Source of the DNA: Limnoperna fortunei
Lineage: Eukaryota > Mollusca > Bivalvia > Mytilida > Modiolidae
Direction: 5' to 3'
Assembly (NCBI GenBank): GCA_944474755.1
Contig: OX104117.1
Coordinates: forward strand, 37,341,222-37,405,221
Length of the DNA: 64,000 nucleotides
The position numbers were made by a program, and so were the translations under genes. This document shows, piece by piece, positions 22,903 to 34,199 of this stretch. The notes beneath the pieces are model-generated. The model did not search any database and was not told the DNA's origin. It was given only the letters and a program-made list of their open reading frames with translations. Within the stretch, counting starts at the first letter, position 1; the number at the start of each line of letters is the position of its first letter.

Positions 22903-23733
22903 CCATAATGTAGAATTATGACCCAAAATCCAAGATTATGTGACCCATAACTCAAGATTATCTTACCCATAATCTAAGATTATGGCTAGCTAAGCGTACG
23001 ATTACTAACGTTATCTAAGGTTATTGCTTTTGAAGATGTAACCAACCTTTTATTACAAGATACGTCAACAGAAATATCTCGTAATGAGTTGGTTTACTAT
23101 AGGTTAATAAACTCGAATTCACGATTGTGACCTTGATAATCAGAAATTTAAAAAATAACGTATATAATGTTAGCCGGATTTATTATAAATTATTAGCTTA
23201 AATATGAATGATAAGCAAAGATAGAAATTTAACCTATGTTAAGTTGAGTTTTATTCTATTAGCGCCTGCATATGGGGTAACATTTCACAAAATATACCGT
23301 TGTACTAGATCTTGTGATCGGTATATTGATTTTCTAGATCGGACACTGATGTCTCAAACAGAAGTTTGATGTCCCTGGTCCTACATTCTGGTCACAATGG
23401 TTTAATTCACAGTTATGGGAAATCCATCTCTCTAAACGTTAAGTCGTTCCACTTCCCGGATTTGACTTTTCCTTAAACACAACAATGATAAATTGACGGG
23501 TGCCATAGTAGAAGCAGGCACTTCATACTTTTTCATAGCACCTGAGTGAATCTATGGTTTTTGTGTTTGGTGTTTATGTTTCGTGTTAGAACGTATCCCG
23601 TTTGTAATCGTGCCTTGAGTTTAGTTGACTTAACGGTCTTGTTGTTTGGTCGGTTTTGAGTTTATAGTCAAAGACAGCGACTCCTGGTTATAGGATCATA
23701 ATATTAGATTATGGGTCATAATGCCAGATTATA
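22903..23733. mobile_element. Probable ~830-bp DNA transposon with ATTATG-rich inverted ends
   Basis: The left end has repeated ATTATGACCCAAAATC and ACCCATAATCTAAGATTATG blocks. The right end, read in reverse, gives ATAATCTGGCATTATGACCC and ATAATCTAATATTATGATCC. The inner part (about 23480-23640) holds GAAGCAGGCACTTCATAC...GCACCTGAGTGAATCTATGG, which resembles a repeat common in bivalves. There is no ORF. Confidence 0.45.
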
Positions 23734-24220
23734 GACGAAATCTGACTAGTTAGCTTTCACAATAAACGTTAAATCGTTAAATAACTACTTATTTTTAAAT
23801 TTTTAAATAAGTGAAGTTTCTTAAAATGTCTATTTTAATTCTATAAGGATAACATTTCATTAATTTAAAAATGCACCTTTTCTATTCATCATGTGGCGTT
23901 AAATTTTATTTGAGGTTTCGTTTTTGTGTGTTTTTATGTTATGAGTAGATTAATATTTATTTATTTAATATTGTCACAGTTTTGTAAGTAAAGTTTGCAT
24001 GTATTATCACATATTTAGCGTTTATATAGGGAAATCTAAATTTGTGTCTTTTATTACACTGAATATTGATATTAGCCCTGGAGACATATATTCAAATGTG
24101 ATAAATAGATTATTATAAATTTTTATCATTTCTATATTGCCTGACATGAGAGTCTCGGGGCTGATACCAGGGCCAATATATGAAATACCATGTAATAATT
24201 TATCAATACTAAGCATTTTA

Positions 24221-24456
24221 GGGGCCTCGGTGGCCTAGTGGTTAAGGTAGTTCCTCTACTATTGATCACGTGGTCTGTCAACACTGACATTGCGGGTTCG
24301 AGTTATGAGGCAGACTCCAATTTAATTGACAAGGACTGCCAGTTTCCTACCGAAGGTCTGGGGTTTTCTCTTCGGCTTCCTCCCCAAATAAAAACTGGAC
24401 GTCATGATATAGCAGAACATTACAAAAAGAGGCGTTAAACAACAATCAAACAAACA
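24221..24456 (+). mobile_element. tRNA-derived SINE (family 1)
   Basis: GGGGCCTCGGTGGCCTAGTGG, TTGATCACGTGGTCTGTC and GCGGGTTCGAGTTATGAG are the A and B boxes. Then come CAATTTAATTGACAAGGAC, CCAAATAAAAACTGGACG and AGGCGTTAAAC plus a CAAAC tail. A short flank CATTTTA (24214-24220 and 24464-24470) may be the target duplication. Confidence 0.9.
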
Positions 24457-24565
24457 ATCTCAACATTTTATGCCTAAAATAGTCTTGAATCATACGAAGA
24501 ACGAAATCCTCCGATTTAATTACATCTTAAATCTTTCCTAACATACTGGCATGGGTAATTTTTTT

Positions 24566-25310
24566 ATACCCCCGCTCGACAGAGTCGGGGGTATATAATG
24601 GTCCTCATGTCCGTCCGTCCACATTTGGTTTCCGGATGATAATTCAAAACGTTTACATCCGATTTGAATGAAACTTTGGGATATTGTTATATACCGGTAT
24701 CAGGTTGGTAAGAAGCCTTTCGATTTGGGGGGAAATCCGTCATATTTCAAGATCGCAGTCCACGAAAAACGTTAAGAATTCTAACAAAATCGTTGTTTCT
24801 GGAAAATAACTCAAAAAGTTTTCATCCGATTTTAATAACACTTTGGGATATTGTTATATATTATGTTGGTAAGAAGCCTATTTATGTTGGGGGAAATCCG
24901 TCAAATTTCAAGGTCGAAGTCCACGAAAAACGTTAGAAATTTTTACAAAATAGTCGTTTCCGGACAATAACTCAAAAAGTTTGCATCTGATTTAAATGAA
25001 ACTTTGGGTATAAGGTTGATAAGAAGCCTATCGATTTTGCGGGAAATCCGTCAAATTTCTAGGTCGCAGTCCGCGAAAAACTATAAATTTTTAGAAAAAA
25101 ACCGTTTCCGGACCATAACTCAAAATGTTTGCACCCGATTTGAATGAAACTGTGGGATATTGTTATATATTATGTTGGTAAGAAGCCTATCGATTTTGGG
25201 GGAAATCTGTCAAATTTCAAGGTCACAGTCCATGAAAAACGTTAGAAATTTTTACAAAAGCGGGAGTAACAGTGATCGCTAGATCGACTTTGTCTAGTTG
25301 TATTTTGATT
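24566..25310 (+). repeat. Dispersed tandem-repeat element, four ~155-bp units after a GC hairpin
   Basis: It opens with the hairpin CCCCCGCTCGACAGAGTCGG and GTCCGTCCGTCC. Four diverged units follow, sharing GATTTGAATGAAACTTTGGG, GGTAAGAAGCCTATCGATTT, GGGGGAAATCCGTCAAATTT and CAGTCCACGAAAAACGTTA. It ends with GCGGGAGTAACAGTGATCGC. A small fragment of the opening occurs near 31630-31670. It looks like a dispersed, probably mobile, repeat. There is no ORF. Confidence 0.75.
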
Positions 25311-25440
25311 TCATAAATAGGATTGTACTCTGTCCTGAAGTAAGCGTGCAGTATTTTACTGTATTACAACCACTGCAGTATTATTCAATTAATGACGACA
25401 TGGATATCTTATAATAGGTATTCTGCTCTATAATAAAAGT

Positions 25441-25480
25441 AATATTGCACGAAATTAGCAAACTCGTGCAATATAATATT
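25441..25480. repeat. Short inverted repeat
   Basis: AATATTGCACGA pairs with TCGTGCAATAT around an 11-base loop. Isolated, function unknown. Confidence 0.5.
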
Positions 25481-25499
25481 TTTTTCGGAATAATGTCCC

Positions 25500-26960
25500 C
25501 CATTTTTATATTTGCAATGACCTTGTAAGATAAAAACTATGTACATGTAGAATTAAACATAATTAAAACGTATAATACTAGAACAAGTGTCGATAACAGT
25601 TTTTAAAAAAGTAAACAAATACATCGGAAGGTCCAACTCTCAATTTAATATATTTATTCAGGAACAAGGCAGAGACATACACGGTTATTCAGTAAAGAAA
25701 GATTTGGGTTTAAACTATTGAATTACATCAAAAGTTTAATAATCAATCACCTGACATTGCTTTAGAAAGCCTATTAACGGTAAAGTACCATTTTATTTGA
25801 TCGATGTAAATACTGTTAAGCAACCTAACACTCTCACGAAACACAATAATAAAGCAAATAGACAAGAAAAAATTAATCCTATCACAATATAGGTATTTAC
25901 ACCTTCTTTAAACAGATTAGGTTGGGAAACACTCTTAAATATGTTCAAGTGCCTCCATCTTTAGATCTAAAACACGGGATGAACATATCTGGGGAATTAA
26001 GCAGTAATTTGAGAAGATAGAATCCTGATATTTGCCACTTATTTCACTTTTGAAAGGATTACTGTAAACATAGAAATATTTGATTAGCACCAATTACGTT
26101 TTTTCTCGTATAATTCTGTTTGTTTTAAGAAGTATTTTCGTCAAATATAAATATATAATTGTTTTTCACCTCACACACCGTCGTTCAAGGCCCTATTTTA
26201 CTGGTTTGTGCAAATTAATACTGTAAGGTGTTATAATTAAATTTACAAGATGAAAGATTTTCCGTCTGCACGGTTCGTGCAAGTCCAATGCGCAGTTGCT
26301 TAGATTGTAAAGAGTGTCAAGTTTACATTTGCAGTAAGAGAAGTATTTTTACTCGAGTGGACATTTGTGTCATATTACTGAACGCAGAAAGGTAGATTTT
26401 AATTGGAAATTGTCTATTCAATGTGAAAAGTGCACAAAAATGTAAGTCATATGTCAGCGATTGACAAATGTAATATCGTGATTTTTTTTAAAGATTTTTT
26501 TTGTTATTTAGGTTGATGAAAGTTTTGTATGTGAAAAAATTGCTTAATTTCCTTGTTTGTATTGGAAAAAGTTTGTAAAATTTTTGAAGTGAAAGCCCAG
26601 ATCGAAATTTGCTACATGCGAATGAAATTTTTTAATTATATAGATGCATAAAATTTTTTGCAATTAGTAAATCACTTTGAGATGTTGATTTCTCTTGATG
26701 TTTTATAGTAGGCTCATCGTCTTAGTATAAACATATACTGAGACAGAGAGGTTTATTTAATTGTTTCATTAATAAAAAATTATTCTGCCCTTCATTTTTT
26801 CCGAGATTTTTTTACAGCATCTTGCAGCAATATGTTCAACTCGCCGCTAATGGATACACTATTTAATAGAAAACAACTTTAGTCCACAAACAATTACTAG
26901 AAATTTTTTAATATAAAAGCATTTCGAAATGTTATGTAAAAAAAGAAACGCTATTAAACT
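25500..26960. promoter_or_regulatory. Upstream region of the Dmbx gene, possible 5' UTR exon
   Basis: The first coding exon has a spliced acceptor 3 bases before its ATG, so at least one non-coding exon should lie upstream. A donor-like site (GAACGCAGAAAG|GTAGAT) at 26391/26392 follows a slightly GC-richer stretch (about 26260-26391) and is one candidate. No TATA box was found. Confidence 0.25.
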
Positions 26961-27020
26961 GAAGTGAATATATTTTATCTGAATTTAACAATTAAATTAA
27001 ACCTTTTTTGCTTTCAGACC

Positions 27021-27174
27021 ATGCAAAGATTTGGTGAAATGGTACATCCCAGTCCGGGTTTTATCAGGATGCCAAGTGGACACTATCCACCTGTTTTTTC
27101 AGGACATTTACCAAATCTAACACCGCAATATCCACATTCCTTTCCATCAATGTCTATTGCAGAAAGGCTTGCTG
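27021..27174 (+). CDS. Dmbx: Dmbx coding exon 1
   Basis: It starts at the ATG 3 bases after the acceptor TTTTTTGCTTTCAG (27017) and encodes [20 protein letters not shown] to [12 protein letters not shown]. The donor is GTAAAT, phase 1. The in-frame ATG at 26964 lies before the acceptor, in intron or upstream sequence, so it is not used. Confidence 0.85.
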
Positions 27175-30100
27175 GTAAATAGTTTATTATTTTTTTATGT
27201 CATCATCTTAAATTTTAAATTCAGTAATGGTAACTTTATACCAATGATTCAAATAGATGACCGTTATAGCATGGTTTAGAATACGGAATATACCTTGACA
27301 AAAAAACCTTTTTTTCTCAGAATCAAAAATATCTGAACGGCCTTATTGCTTTGAATAACAAGTTTAAAGTATAACAACAATGTTTTTTTTATTGTTTTGT
27401 AAAAGTTACAAAATGACGTCATAAATGAAGCTCGTTTCAGATGTCAGATGGATTGAAACAGTGCTAGTTATGTACAAAATTTAATACTTGATAGAAATCA
27501 ATATAAGTTTGGATACATTTAACTTCTAAAATACTTGTGCATCGCATAAACTTATTTTTAAACAGATTTATTTCAGAACGTTTTTTTTACTACGGCATCA
27601 ACTGATTTGCAAAGTACAAGATAACCTTTAAAAAATTTTAAAATGTATATAAAAAAGATTTTAGTATGTTATGTCATGCCTCAATACATAAGTAACTGAA
27701 AATTGTCAATAAAAGTGGCCCTATTACTATGTATTTTTTTATTACTGTGAAGATTTCTAATATGGGTCCAATGCAGTTTTAAGGAAAATTTCTGACTAGC
27801 AGCACAGAGTAGATATATAGTATAGAATTAAAATTTTGACCAATCAAATTGGTGAAAAATTAAATCGGCACACTAAATTGCAAACTAAAGTTCTATTTTT
27901 GTCATTAAAATATCTCAAGTGGTAAAATGACACTCAATTTATCAATATTTAAAGAAAAATGCCGACCACTGCCTTTTTCTGCACTTGAATAATGAAGGTC
28001 TACTGTTATAAAAATCTTAATATATAAATAACTCCCAACAAAGTATGGTTTACAATTAAAAAAAATATATTAGCATTTGCAATGTGTAATAGTGAACAAT
28101 ACAATGTTTATCTTATACAAGGGAGAAACATGAGTCATTTAAGAAATTAGGCCGAATTTTACGGCCGTTATAATCCGATGATAGTTTTGTCATTTGTCGG
28201 ATTAACAGCAGAATTTAGTCCCATTCTAAATTCGATCTATTTATACAAAACTCAAACATAATATACAGCTTCAGATATTGCGAAACTAACGGGAAAGGAT
28301 CTTTATTGAAGAATTTTCTTTTTTCGTCTTTGAAACTGCACGTGGAAAATGCTATTGATCATTTTTCCGTATATGGATAATGTGACTTAATTTTAGTAAA
28401 ATCGTGCCAATTTGCATACTGTAACACCCATTCGGTAATAAGAATTCAGTAATTTGATGCAACACACAATTGTTCGGGGTTCTCAATGTTTTTCGTGTAG
28501 TAAACGTATTTAAACAGAGACACGAATGTCAATAAATCAATAACGCACAGCTAGTTAAGAAAAACGGCAATAATGATCATCACGTATCAATGATCGATCG
28601 TAAAGACGAAACCGATAAAAAAAAATGAGGACACGGTCGAAAGATATAAAGATTGACCACGGCTGATTATATATGCAACTTAATTTGGGCATCAAAGTCC
28701 CGGGAGTGATTCAGTCCCGCTCTGCTACATAACGAGTGATGGGACTAATTTCGTACCCTTGCCAAAAAAGCGAGGGTACGATTATTCGTTCTATTAAGAA
28801 ATGTGTTTTAAATGTGAAAATGTAAATTAGTATATTAACATTTAAGAAAAGATTTCATTGCGTAATTTTCCATTCACACTGGCGGAACAGGAATAATTTG
28901 TTTCTAAAGAATTACGTACATCCTCTCAAATGTTTTAAGTCCGTTATTATCGCCACCCAGGAAGGCGGAGTGTGGCGATTAATTTTTATTTGTATTCATT
29001 TTAGTTGCTAAGGATGAGTAATAGTCCAATAATCCTCTCCCGTCCAATGCTTTGTTTTGCGTCCCACTCTCGGACTAGATGGGTAAAGGAGAAAATATTT
29101 GTATAAGTTTAAAAAGTTCACTTAGTTATCATGAATGCACAGAATTTTTCAAAAAGAATGTCACGCATTCAGATTGAGTGATCGATCGTTAAAGGTGACT
29201 TTACAAATGCTTTGGAGATGTCAATTTTTCATCGAATAATAAATATCTTTGGTGTTCGATTTACGGACGTTAATAATGAAGGGATACCATTTTGTCCTGG
29301 TATTTTTGGGTGACAGCGCTATCAATGAGCGTAGCGCATGGTCAATAAATAACAAGTATATTGATGCACATATACGTTTGTGTGTTATTTTCTGTTGTTT
29401 ATCTTTAGCAGACCTGTTGTTTGAGGCTCGGTTTGGACAGCATAGAAAACAAAGACGCAGTCGAACAGCTTTTACTAACCATCAGCTGGCAACTTTAGAA
29501 AAGACGTTTTCAAAGACTCATTATCCGGATGTTGTCATGCGAGAGAGACTGGCCATGATGACAAACTTACCTGAAGCTAGAATTCAGGTAAGTTTACTAA
29601 ATACATTCATAAAAAAGAATCGAAGATATCGGTAAGGGTTCAAGAAACAAAAAATCATGGACAGACAAAAACATGGCGAAACAATAAAACAAAACACACA
29701 ACACAAAACTAATAACTTGAGTAACACGAACCCCACTAAAAATATGAGTCCAGGAGCTACAGAAGGATATGCAAGCTTGGCAGCCGTCTTATCCTAAGTT
29801 ATATTAAAAAGTTCAACTAAGAATTTATATGGCTTACCGAAAACACGTACTTTTCTAGGTATGGTTTAAGAACAGACGAGCAAAGTACAGAAAGAAACAG
29901 AAGATTCAGAATGTAGAGTCAACGGAACGTAACGGAAAAGAAGCAAACGAAGAAAACAAGAACACAGATACTGTTGCAGAAGACCAAATCATTGAAGTTG
30001 TCGAGGATAATAATTCACCGTGTAACGAGCAGTTAAATGTAGAAACCCATGAGGACGATTCACAAGCTAAAGGTAAAACAGTCGAAATTCCAACTTGATT

Positions 30101-31461
30101 GGTCGATTCTTTGTTTGTTTGTTTGAATAGTATTTAATGCCACTTTCAGCAATTTATATCGTGGCGTCCAGGTTTTATTGCAGGAGGAAACTTAATTATC
30201 CGGAGTAAACCTTTGACCTTTAGAAAAACTGGTGTACTTAGCTTAATTTTAAAGTGACTGAACCATAAAGTTTGTGGGTGTTTAAACAAGAATAACATTC
30301 ACGTACGTGTTCCTAACTTCGTACAAACTGCATCCGGGTACTTGGATACCACCAAAATATAATGTAGTTCTATCTTTATAAACGTATATTAATCTGATAT
30401 TTCTAAAAACGTCAACAACATTAACAAATACACTGTATATGTTTTTAATGCAGATAATACGCGCCTTGAAATGTCGAACGAAGAAGGAATTGGATCAAAT
30501 AAAGAAGATAGAACGGATAGTGAAGAGCGGAAAGGTATGTTTCCAAAACAATTATTGCAAAGGTGAATCCCTATCTGCTTAATATATTTCAAACACAACT
30601 TATCAAATGTTATACTGTTATTAAAAATACTGTTCTTGTACATTTTTTCCATTTTTAGGTATTGAAAATGTCAATATTTAAAAATACATGCATCACCAGA
30701 TAGCCCGAGTGGTTTTGGTAGTTGTTCATCTACTATTGATCACGTGGTCTCTCCCACTGAAGTTGCGGGTTCGAGCCTCACTGCGGTCAGGGTGTACTCG
30801 ACTCCAACCTTAATTGACATGGATGGCCATTTTTCCTATCGCAGGTCAGGAGTTTTCTCCTGGAACACGGGCTTCCTCCCCCAATAAAAACTGGGCGCCA
30901 TGATTTAGCTTAAAATTTCTGAAAATGACGTTAAACACTATTCAAACAAACAAAAACATACAATCCTCACAATAACACAAATCACCTAAAAAGGACAGAA
31001 TATCAGAAAAAATCTAAACCAAAAAAAGAAGAACAAAAAGGACATTTTCGACTAATATTTTACCTGCAAAACTGAGATCCCAACGCCCTCCCTTCATTAG
31101 GATAGTCTACGAATATAGGCAATGTTAACCAGACAATTAAAACATTCTTTTTAATTTTTTTGTAGATGACAGCGATGACAGCAATGGGCCCCAGTTGCCT
31201 CCCTTTTCGGTGTTTAATTGGAATAATCATTTTGTCGGAAATTCATTTTATCACAAACAGCTAGAACTACAACGATCGGTAGCCTATGGCTCTACATTTC
31301 CACTAACACCAATGATTACATCACATTACCCGTATCACTTTGGGCAGCACATACCGAGTTCAACGTACTTTCCATATGCGCCATCAGACAATAGACCATT
31401 TTATTCATTTCCGAACGGTAGAGAAGCAAGTGCCGATTTCCGAATATCGGAGAGACTCTAA
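27021..31461 (+). CDS. Dmbx: Paired-class homeobox transcription factor, Dmbx (diencephalon/mesencephalon homeobox) homologue
   Basis: Exons 27021-27174, 29412-29587, 29859-30072, 30454-30534 and 31166-31461 join to 921 nt, 306 codons plus TAA, with all GT/AG and phases consistent. The homeodomain is residues 65-124: [59 protein letters not shown]. It has K50 and N51, so TAATCC-type sites are expected. The flanking N-terminal [17 protein letters not shown] and the Q-R-R-S-R-T-A-F start are characteristic of Dmbx; goosecoid and Otx differ there. The intron splits the domain between residues 46 and 47, as is usual in this class. Vertebrate Dmbx is a repressor in fore- and midbrain development. 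The C-terminal part is acidic, then Tyr/Pro/Phe-rich. The usual OAR motif is absent or reduced to ADFRISERL at the very end. Confidence 0.92.
28148..28793. mobile_element. 646-bp non-autonomous DNA transposon in Dmbx intron 1
   Basis: The ends are TAGGCCGAATTTTACGGCCG and GCGAGGGTACGATTATTCGTTCTA (last 20 bases: GGGTACGATTATTCGTTCTA). A perfect 9-bp target duplication TTAAGAAAT flanks it (28139-28147 and 28794-28802). There is no ORF. Its first ~57 and last ~38 bases make up the 95-bp element at 36212-36306. The 9-bp duplication points to a Mutator-like transposase, or another family with the same footprint. Confidence 0.85.
29412..29587 (+). CDS. Dmbx: Dmbx coding exon 2 (homeodomain residues 1-46)
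   Basis: Acceptor TTTATCTTTAGCAG, then [20 protein letters not shown] and on to NLPEARIQ. Donor GTAAGT. It enters in phase 1 and leaves in phase 0. Confidence 0.95.
29859..30072 (+). CDS. Dmbx: Dmbx coding exon 3 (end of homeodomain and acidic region)
   Basis: It encodes [20 protein letters not shown], then a Glu/Asn-rich acidic stretch ending [10 protein letters not shown]. Acceptor TACTTTTCTAG, donor GTAAAA, leaving in phase 1. Confidence 0.93.
30110..30245 (-). mobile_element. SINE family 1 3' fragment in Dmbx intron 3
   Basis: The plus strand shows TTTGTTTGTTTGTTTGAATA, GCCACTTTCAGCAATTTATA and GGCGTCCAGGTTTTATTG, the complement of the family tail and 3' half. Confidence 0.75.
30454..30534 (+). 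CDS. Dmbx: Dmbx coding exon 4
   Basis: An 81-nt exon between GTTTTTAATGCAG and GTATGT. It encodes [20 protein letters not shown] and DSEERK, another acidic stretch. Phase 1 on both sides, so it could be skipped without shifting the frame. Confidence 0.8.
30695..30957 (+). mobile_element. tRNA-derived SINE (family 1) in Dmbx intron 4
   Basis: AGATAGCCCGAGTGGTTTTG and TTGCGGGTTCGAGCCTCACTG are the A and B boxes. Then come TTAATTGACATGGATGGCC, CCAATAAAAACTGGGCGCC and a CAAACAAAC tail. Same orientation as the gene. Confidence 0.9.
31166..31461 (+). CDS. Dmbx: Dmbx last coding exon
   Basis: Acceptor TTTTTTTGTAG. It encodes [20 protein letters not shown], then FHQ/Tyr/Pro-rich sequence such as [20 protein letters not shown], ending [11 protein letters not shown] and TAA. 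ADFRIS may be a remnant of an OAR motif (consensus near IADLRLKAR); that is an inference. Confidence 0.87.
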
Positions 31462-31993
31462 TTTGTTAGCTAGAAATTTCATTGCTGATGCTTAAAGAGA
31501 AATGCTAATATTAACATTAGTATAGAGCTTATATTAAAATAGGAAATCTTGAAAAGAAAACCATTCGTTTAAGATCATTACAGACCTCACCTCTGTCAGT
31601 CATTTTTATTTGATTAGTGTATTGGTTGTCCCCAGAGTGCATACTTTTTGACATCCGTCCGTCCATTTTTTTGTAAATTATCATTAAAACCTTCTTGGTT
31701 GATTTGATTCATATTTAAATTTGGATGTACTATTTTAAAATTATTTCTGATTAAGTCCACGTGACTATATTATATAAACAGTTGAACTAAGATTTTAGGA
31801 GTAGGTAAACAAGTAGTCGGAATTTTTCTGAACAATGAAAATTGGCCATGTGTCGTGCAAATAAGGCTTACAGACAAAAACTGAAACTTCTGTTATATAA
31901 CTTTATTACGTGTAGTCCCAATAAGTATCAGTTACAAATACAGTGTAATGGTCTTAATTGAATCAGTTTGTTTTTCACATTGTCGTGTATTAA

Positions 31994-32243
31994 CGGCCTC
32001 AGAGACCAATGGTTAAGGTAGTTAGTCAAACATTGTCAGCGTGTCAGCATCGGGATTGCATGTTCGAACACTACTTCCGGTGGAGTGTGTTTACCATTGA
32101 GACAGTATACAACAGTTGCAAGTTTTTATGCCGAGATTTTCAACGGATACTGCGGTTTCCTACCCAAATAAAAAATGGAAGCCATGATAATGCTGAATTT
32201 TTTCTGGTATAGTGGTTTCAAACCCCATTCAAACATACAAACA
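31994..32243 (+). mobile_element. Diverged tRNA-derived SINE (family 1)
   Basis: ACGGCCTCAGAGACCAATGG, GGATTGCATGTTCGAACACT (B box) and CCCAAATAAAAAATGGAAGC are followed by CATTCAAACATACAAAC. Full length, but older than the copies at 16.6 and 39.0 kb. It lies about 530 bp past the Dmbx stop. Confidence 0.85.
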
Positions 32244-32249
32244 TTAAAT

Positions 32250-33580
32250 TTATCGTATGCAGTCTAAATGAGCGGTTACAGGCTTCCACGAATATCTAGC
32301 TTTGTTAGTAGTGTCGAACATGTTTACCATTAAAATAAACAGAGCATACAGTTATGCCTGTTCTTCGATATTCTTTTGGTTTTTAGGTAAATTTTTAAGA
32401 CAAGATTGTTGGTTTTAAATTAGTTTTTTAAATTTTATTTTAAGAACATATTTTTACAACCACTTAAATTGAATGGACAGAAAATGTTTATTTTTTTAAT
32501 TAGCACTGACTGAATTTATGTACTAGTATCCTCGGCTCTATAGAATCGTCCACATACATTCAGATACTAAAAGCTCTCTTAGATGTCCACCAGTCACATG
32601 TTTACTATTTTCTTTTAATGCCTTTTGAGAAAGCGGTATCCTTAGAGACTGCATGGATACGACTTAGAGCTTTCCGCGAATTGTAGACGTTCTTTTTTTA
32701 ATTAATATTAATTCTGATATCGAATAAATGTTTTAAAAAATGTAAAAAAAATAAAATCTTTCACAAAATGTTCCAATGTTACTTACAAAGTAAAAAACTA
32801 AATTTTGGACACAAATTACAAGTGCTTGGTTATGTTTTGTATGAACTTGTGCATTTAGTTCGATGACGGATTGTATTGTGTCGCCAGGTGTTCGATTTAA
32901 CGTCTGCCCATTAATCTCTCGTTACAAATGCGTTTTAGGGTGTTGCGTTTTGTAGTTTGTTCATATCTGTAAAATCTTTATATTAAACGTTCTGGATAAG
33001 TATCATATGAAAAATTAAAACGAAAACATGTCAATTTCTGCAGTATTTAAAAATGCAACTTATTGGCATGTGGGCCTTTACGTAACAATTTTAGCCTCTC
33101 GAAATCGAATTTCGTCAAGCATTGTCAACCATTATCTAAAAATCCCCGATTACCAAGGACTTAGTACAGCGCCAGTTCACGAGTATCTCAGTTTAGAAAA
33201 CAATGTCCCGTTTTGAACCATTTCGAAAGAAAAACAAGTCAAAAGATTAAGGTATATTAAACACTTGATACGTCCTTTAACTGCACGTTAAATGCAGTTG
33301 TTTATTTTTTGCAATAGAAGTGTGGCTGTTCGTGCAAATTGAAATAGATAATTATTCCTGAAACGAGAAAAGTAAACTCACTTATTAATTTTATTACATA
33401 CCATTTGACAATTCACACAGAATTAAACTAATGTTAAATCCTATTAAAAGTGTATATAAGTACAGAGATCTTATTACTGGTTTGTGTTAAAACAAAACGT
33501 TCACTTTGTTATAATATGTTGAAATATGTTGTAATTTAGCTATCAATTCTTTATTTGTATCGACTACTTTGCCAACACTC
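32250..33580. other. Intergenic; no gene recognised
   Basis: AT-rich. A 62-codon open frame at 33028-33216 (+) starts MSISAVFKNATYWHVGLYVT but has no family resemblance or splice context. Confidence 0.55.
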
Positions 33581-33589
33581 TATTGAGAC

Positions 33590-33965
33590 CATTCTGAGAC
33601 TGTTCCTTGTGCTCAACCCACAGTGCTGCATAGCGCCTCCCCTGTGGTGGAAAGGGGAGGCCCTCTCTTTAGGATGTTATCAGGTCATAATTCGGATATT
33701 CTGAACGCAGGCCGTAGTGGATGACGTGTTTGGAGAAGGTCGTGCTCCTTTCAGGATAAAGACCCTTTTGTAGATTTCGAAAAAGAGTAGGCTCACTGTA
33801 GCTGCTATAAAAGGCTCAGTTTTCCGTCCCTACCCATTTCCGGTTGTAGTAAAAATTATGTTCCCGCTGGCAAATCCCGCCTCCCCATTGATTTTATTGT
33901 ATGTTAACGTGTTCTCATCCTGAATATAGCTGAAATACTGCTCCCTGTTTCATTCATTACATCAA
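33590..33965 (+). mobile_element. (AATC)n-tailed dispersed repeat (family 2)
   Basis: Shares with 36555-37014 the order GCTCAACCCACAG, GGGGAGGCCCTCTCT, GGATGACGTGTTTGGAGAAG, GAAAAAGAGTAGGCTCACTG and CCTGAATATAGCTGAAATAC, then a short ATCAATC tail. About 375 bp. Confidence 0.8.
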
Positions 33966-34199
33966 TCAAACACTCGGTTGCTGATCTGCAACAATTTACA
34001 AAATCTTGGATTTTAGTTTTGCACATGTCTTGTTTAGTGTTACTCCATGGCACTAGTTCTAACAGAGATAAATTAATGTGTAAATTTTATGACCGACAAA
34101 AAGAGACTATGCACTATCGGTTTAAGTACATGAAATATGGCATCATCTACAATTTTATTTTATCGACACACTAATTTGAAATGATCGTATTTCTTTTTG

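Noticed and set aside
26964..27020. Upstream ATG in frame with the Dmbx protein
   Set aside because: It precedes the strong acceptor TTTGCTTTCAG and encodes an untypical hydrophobic leader (MNIFYLNLTIKL); the ATG at 27021 fits the family.
29249..29411. Coding extension upstream of Dmbx exon 2
   Set aside because: The frame is open but lies before the acceptor at 29411; joining 27174 to 29412 restores the conserved [14 protein letters not shown].
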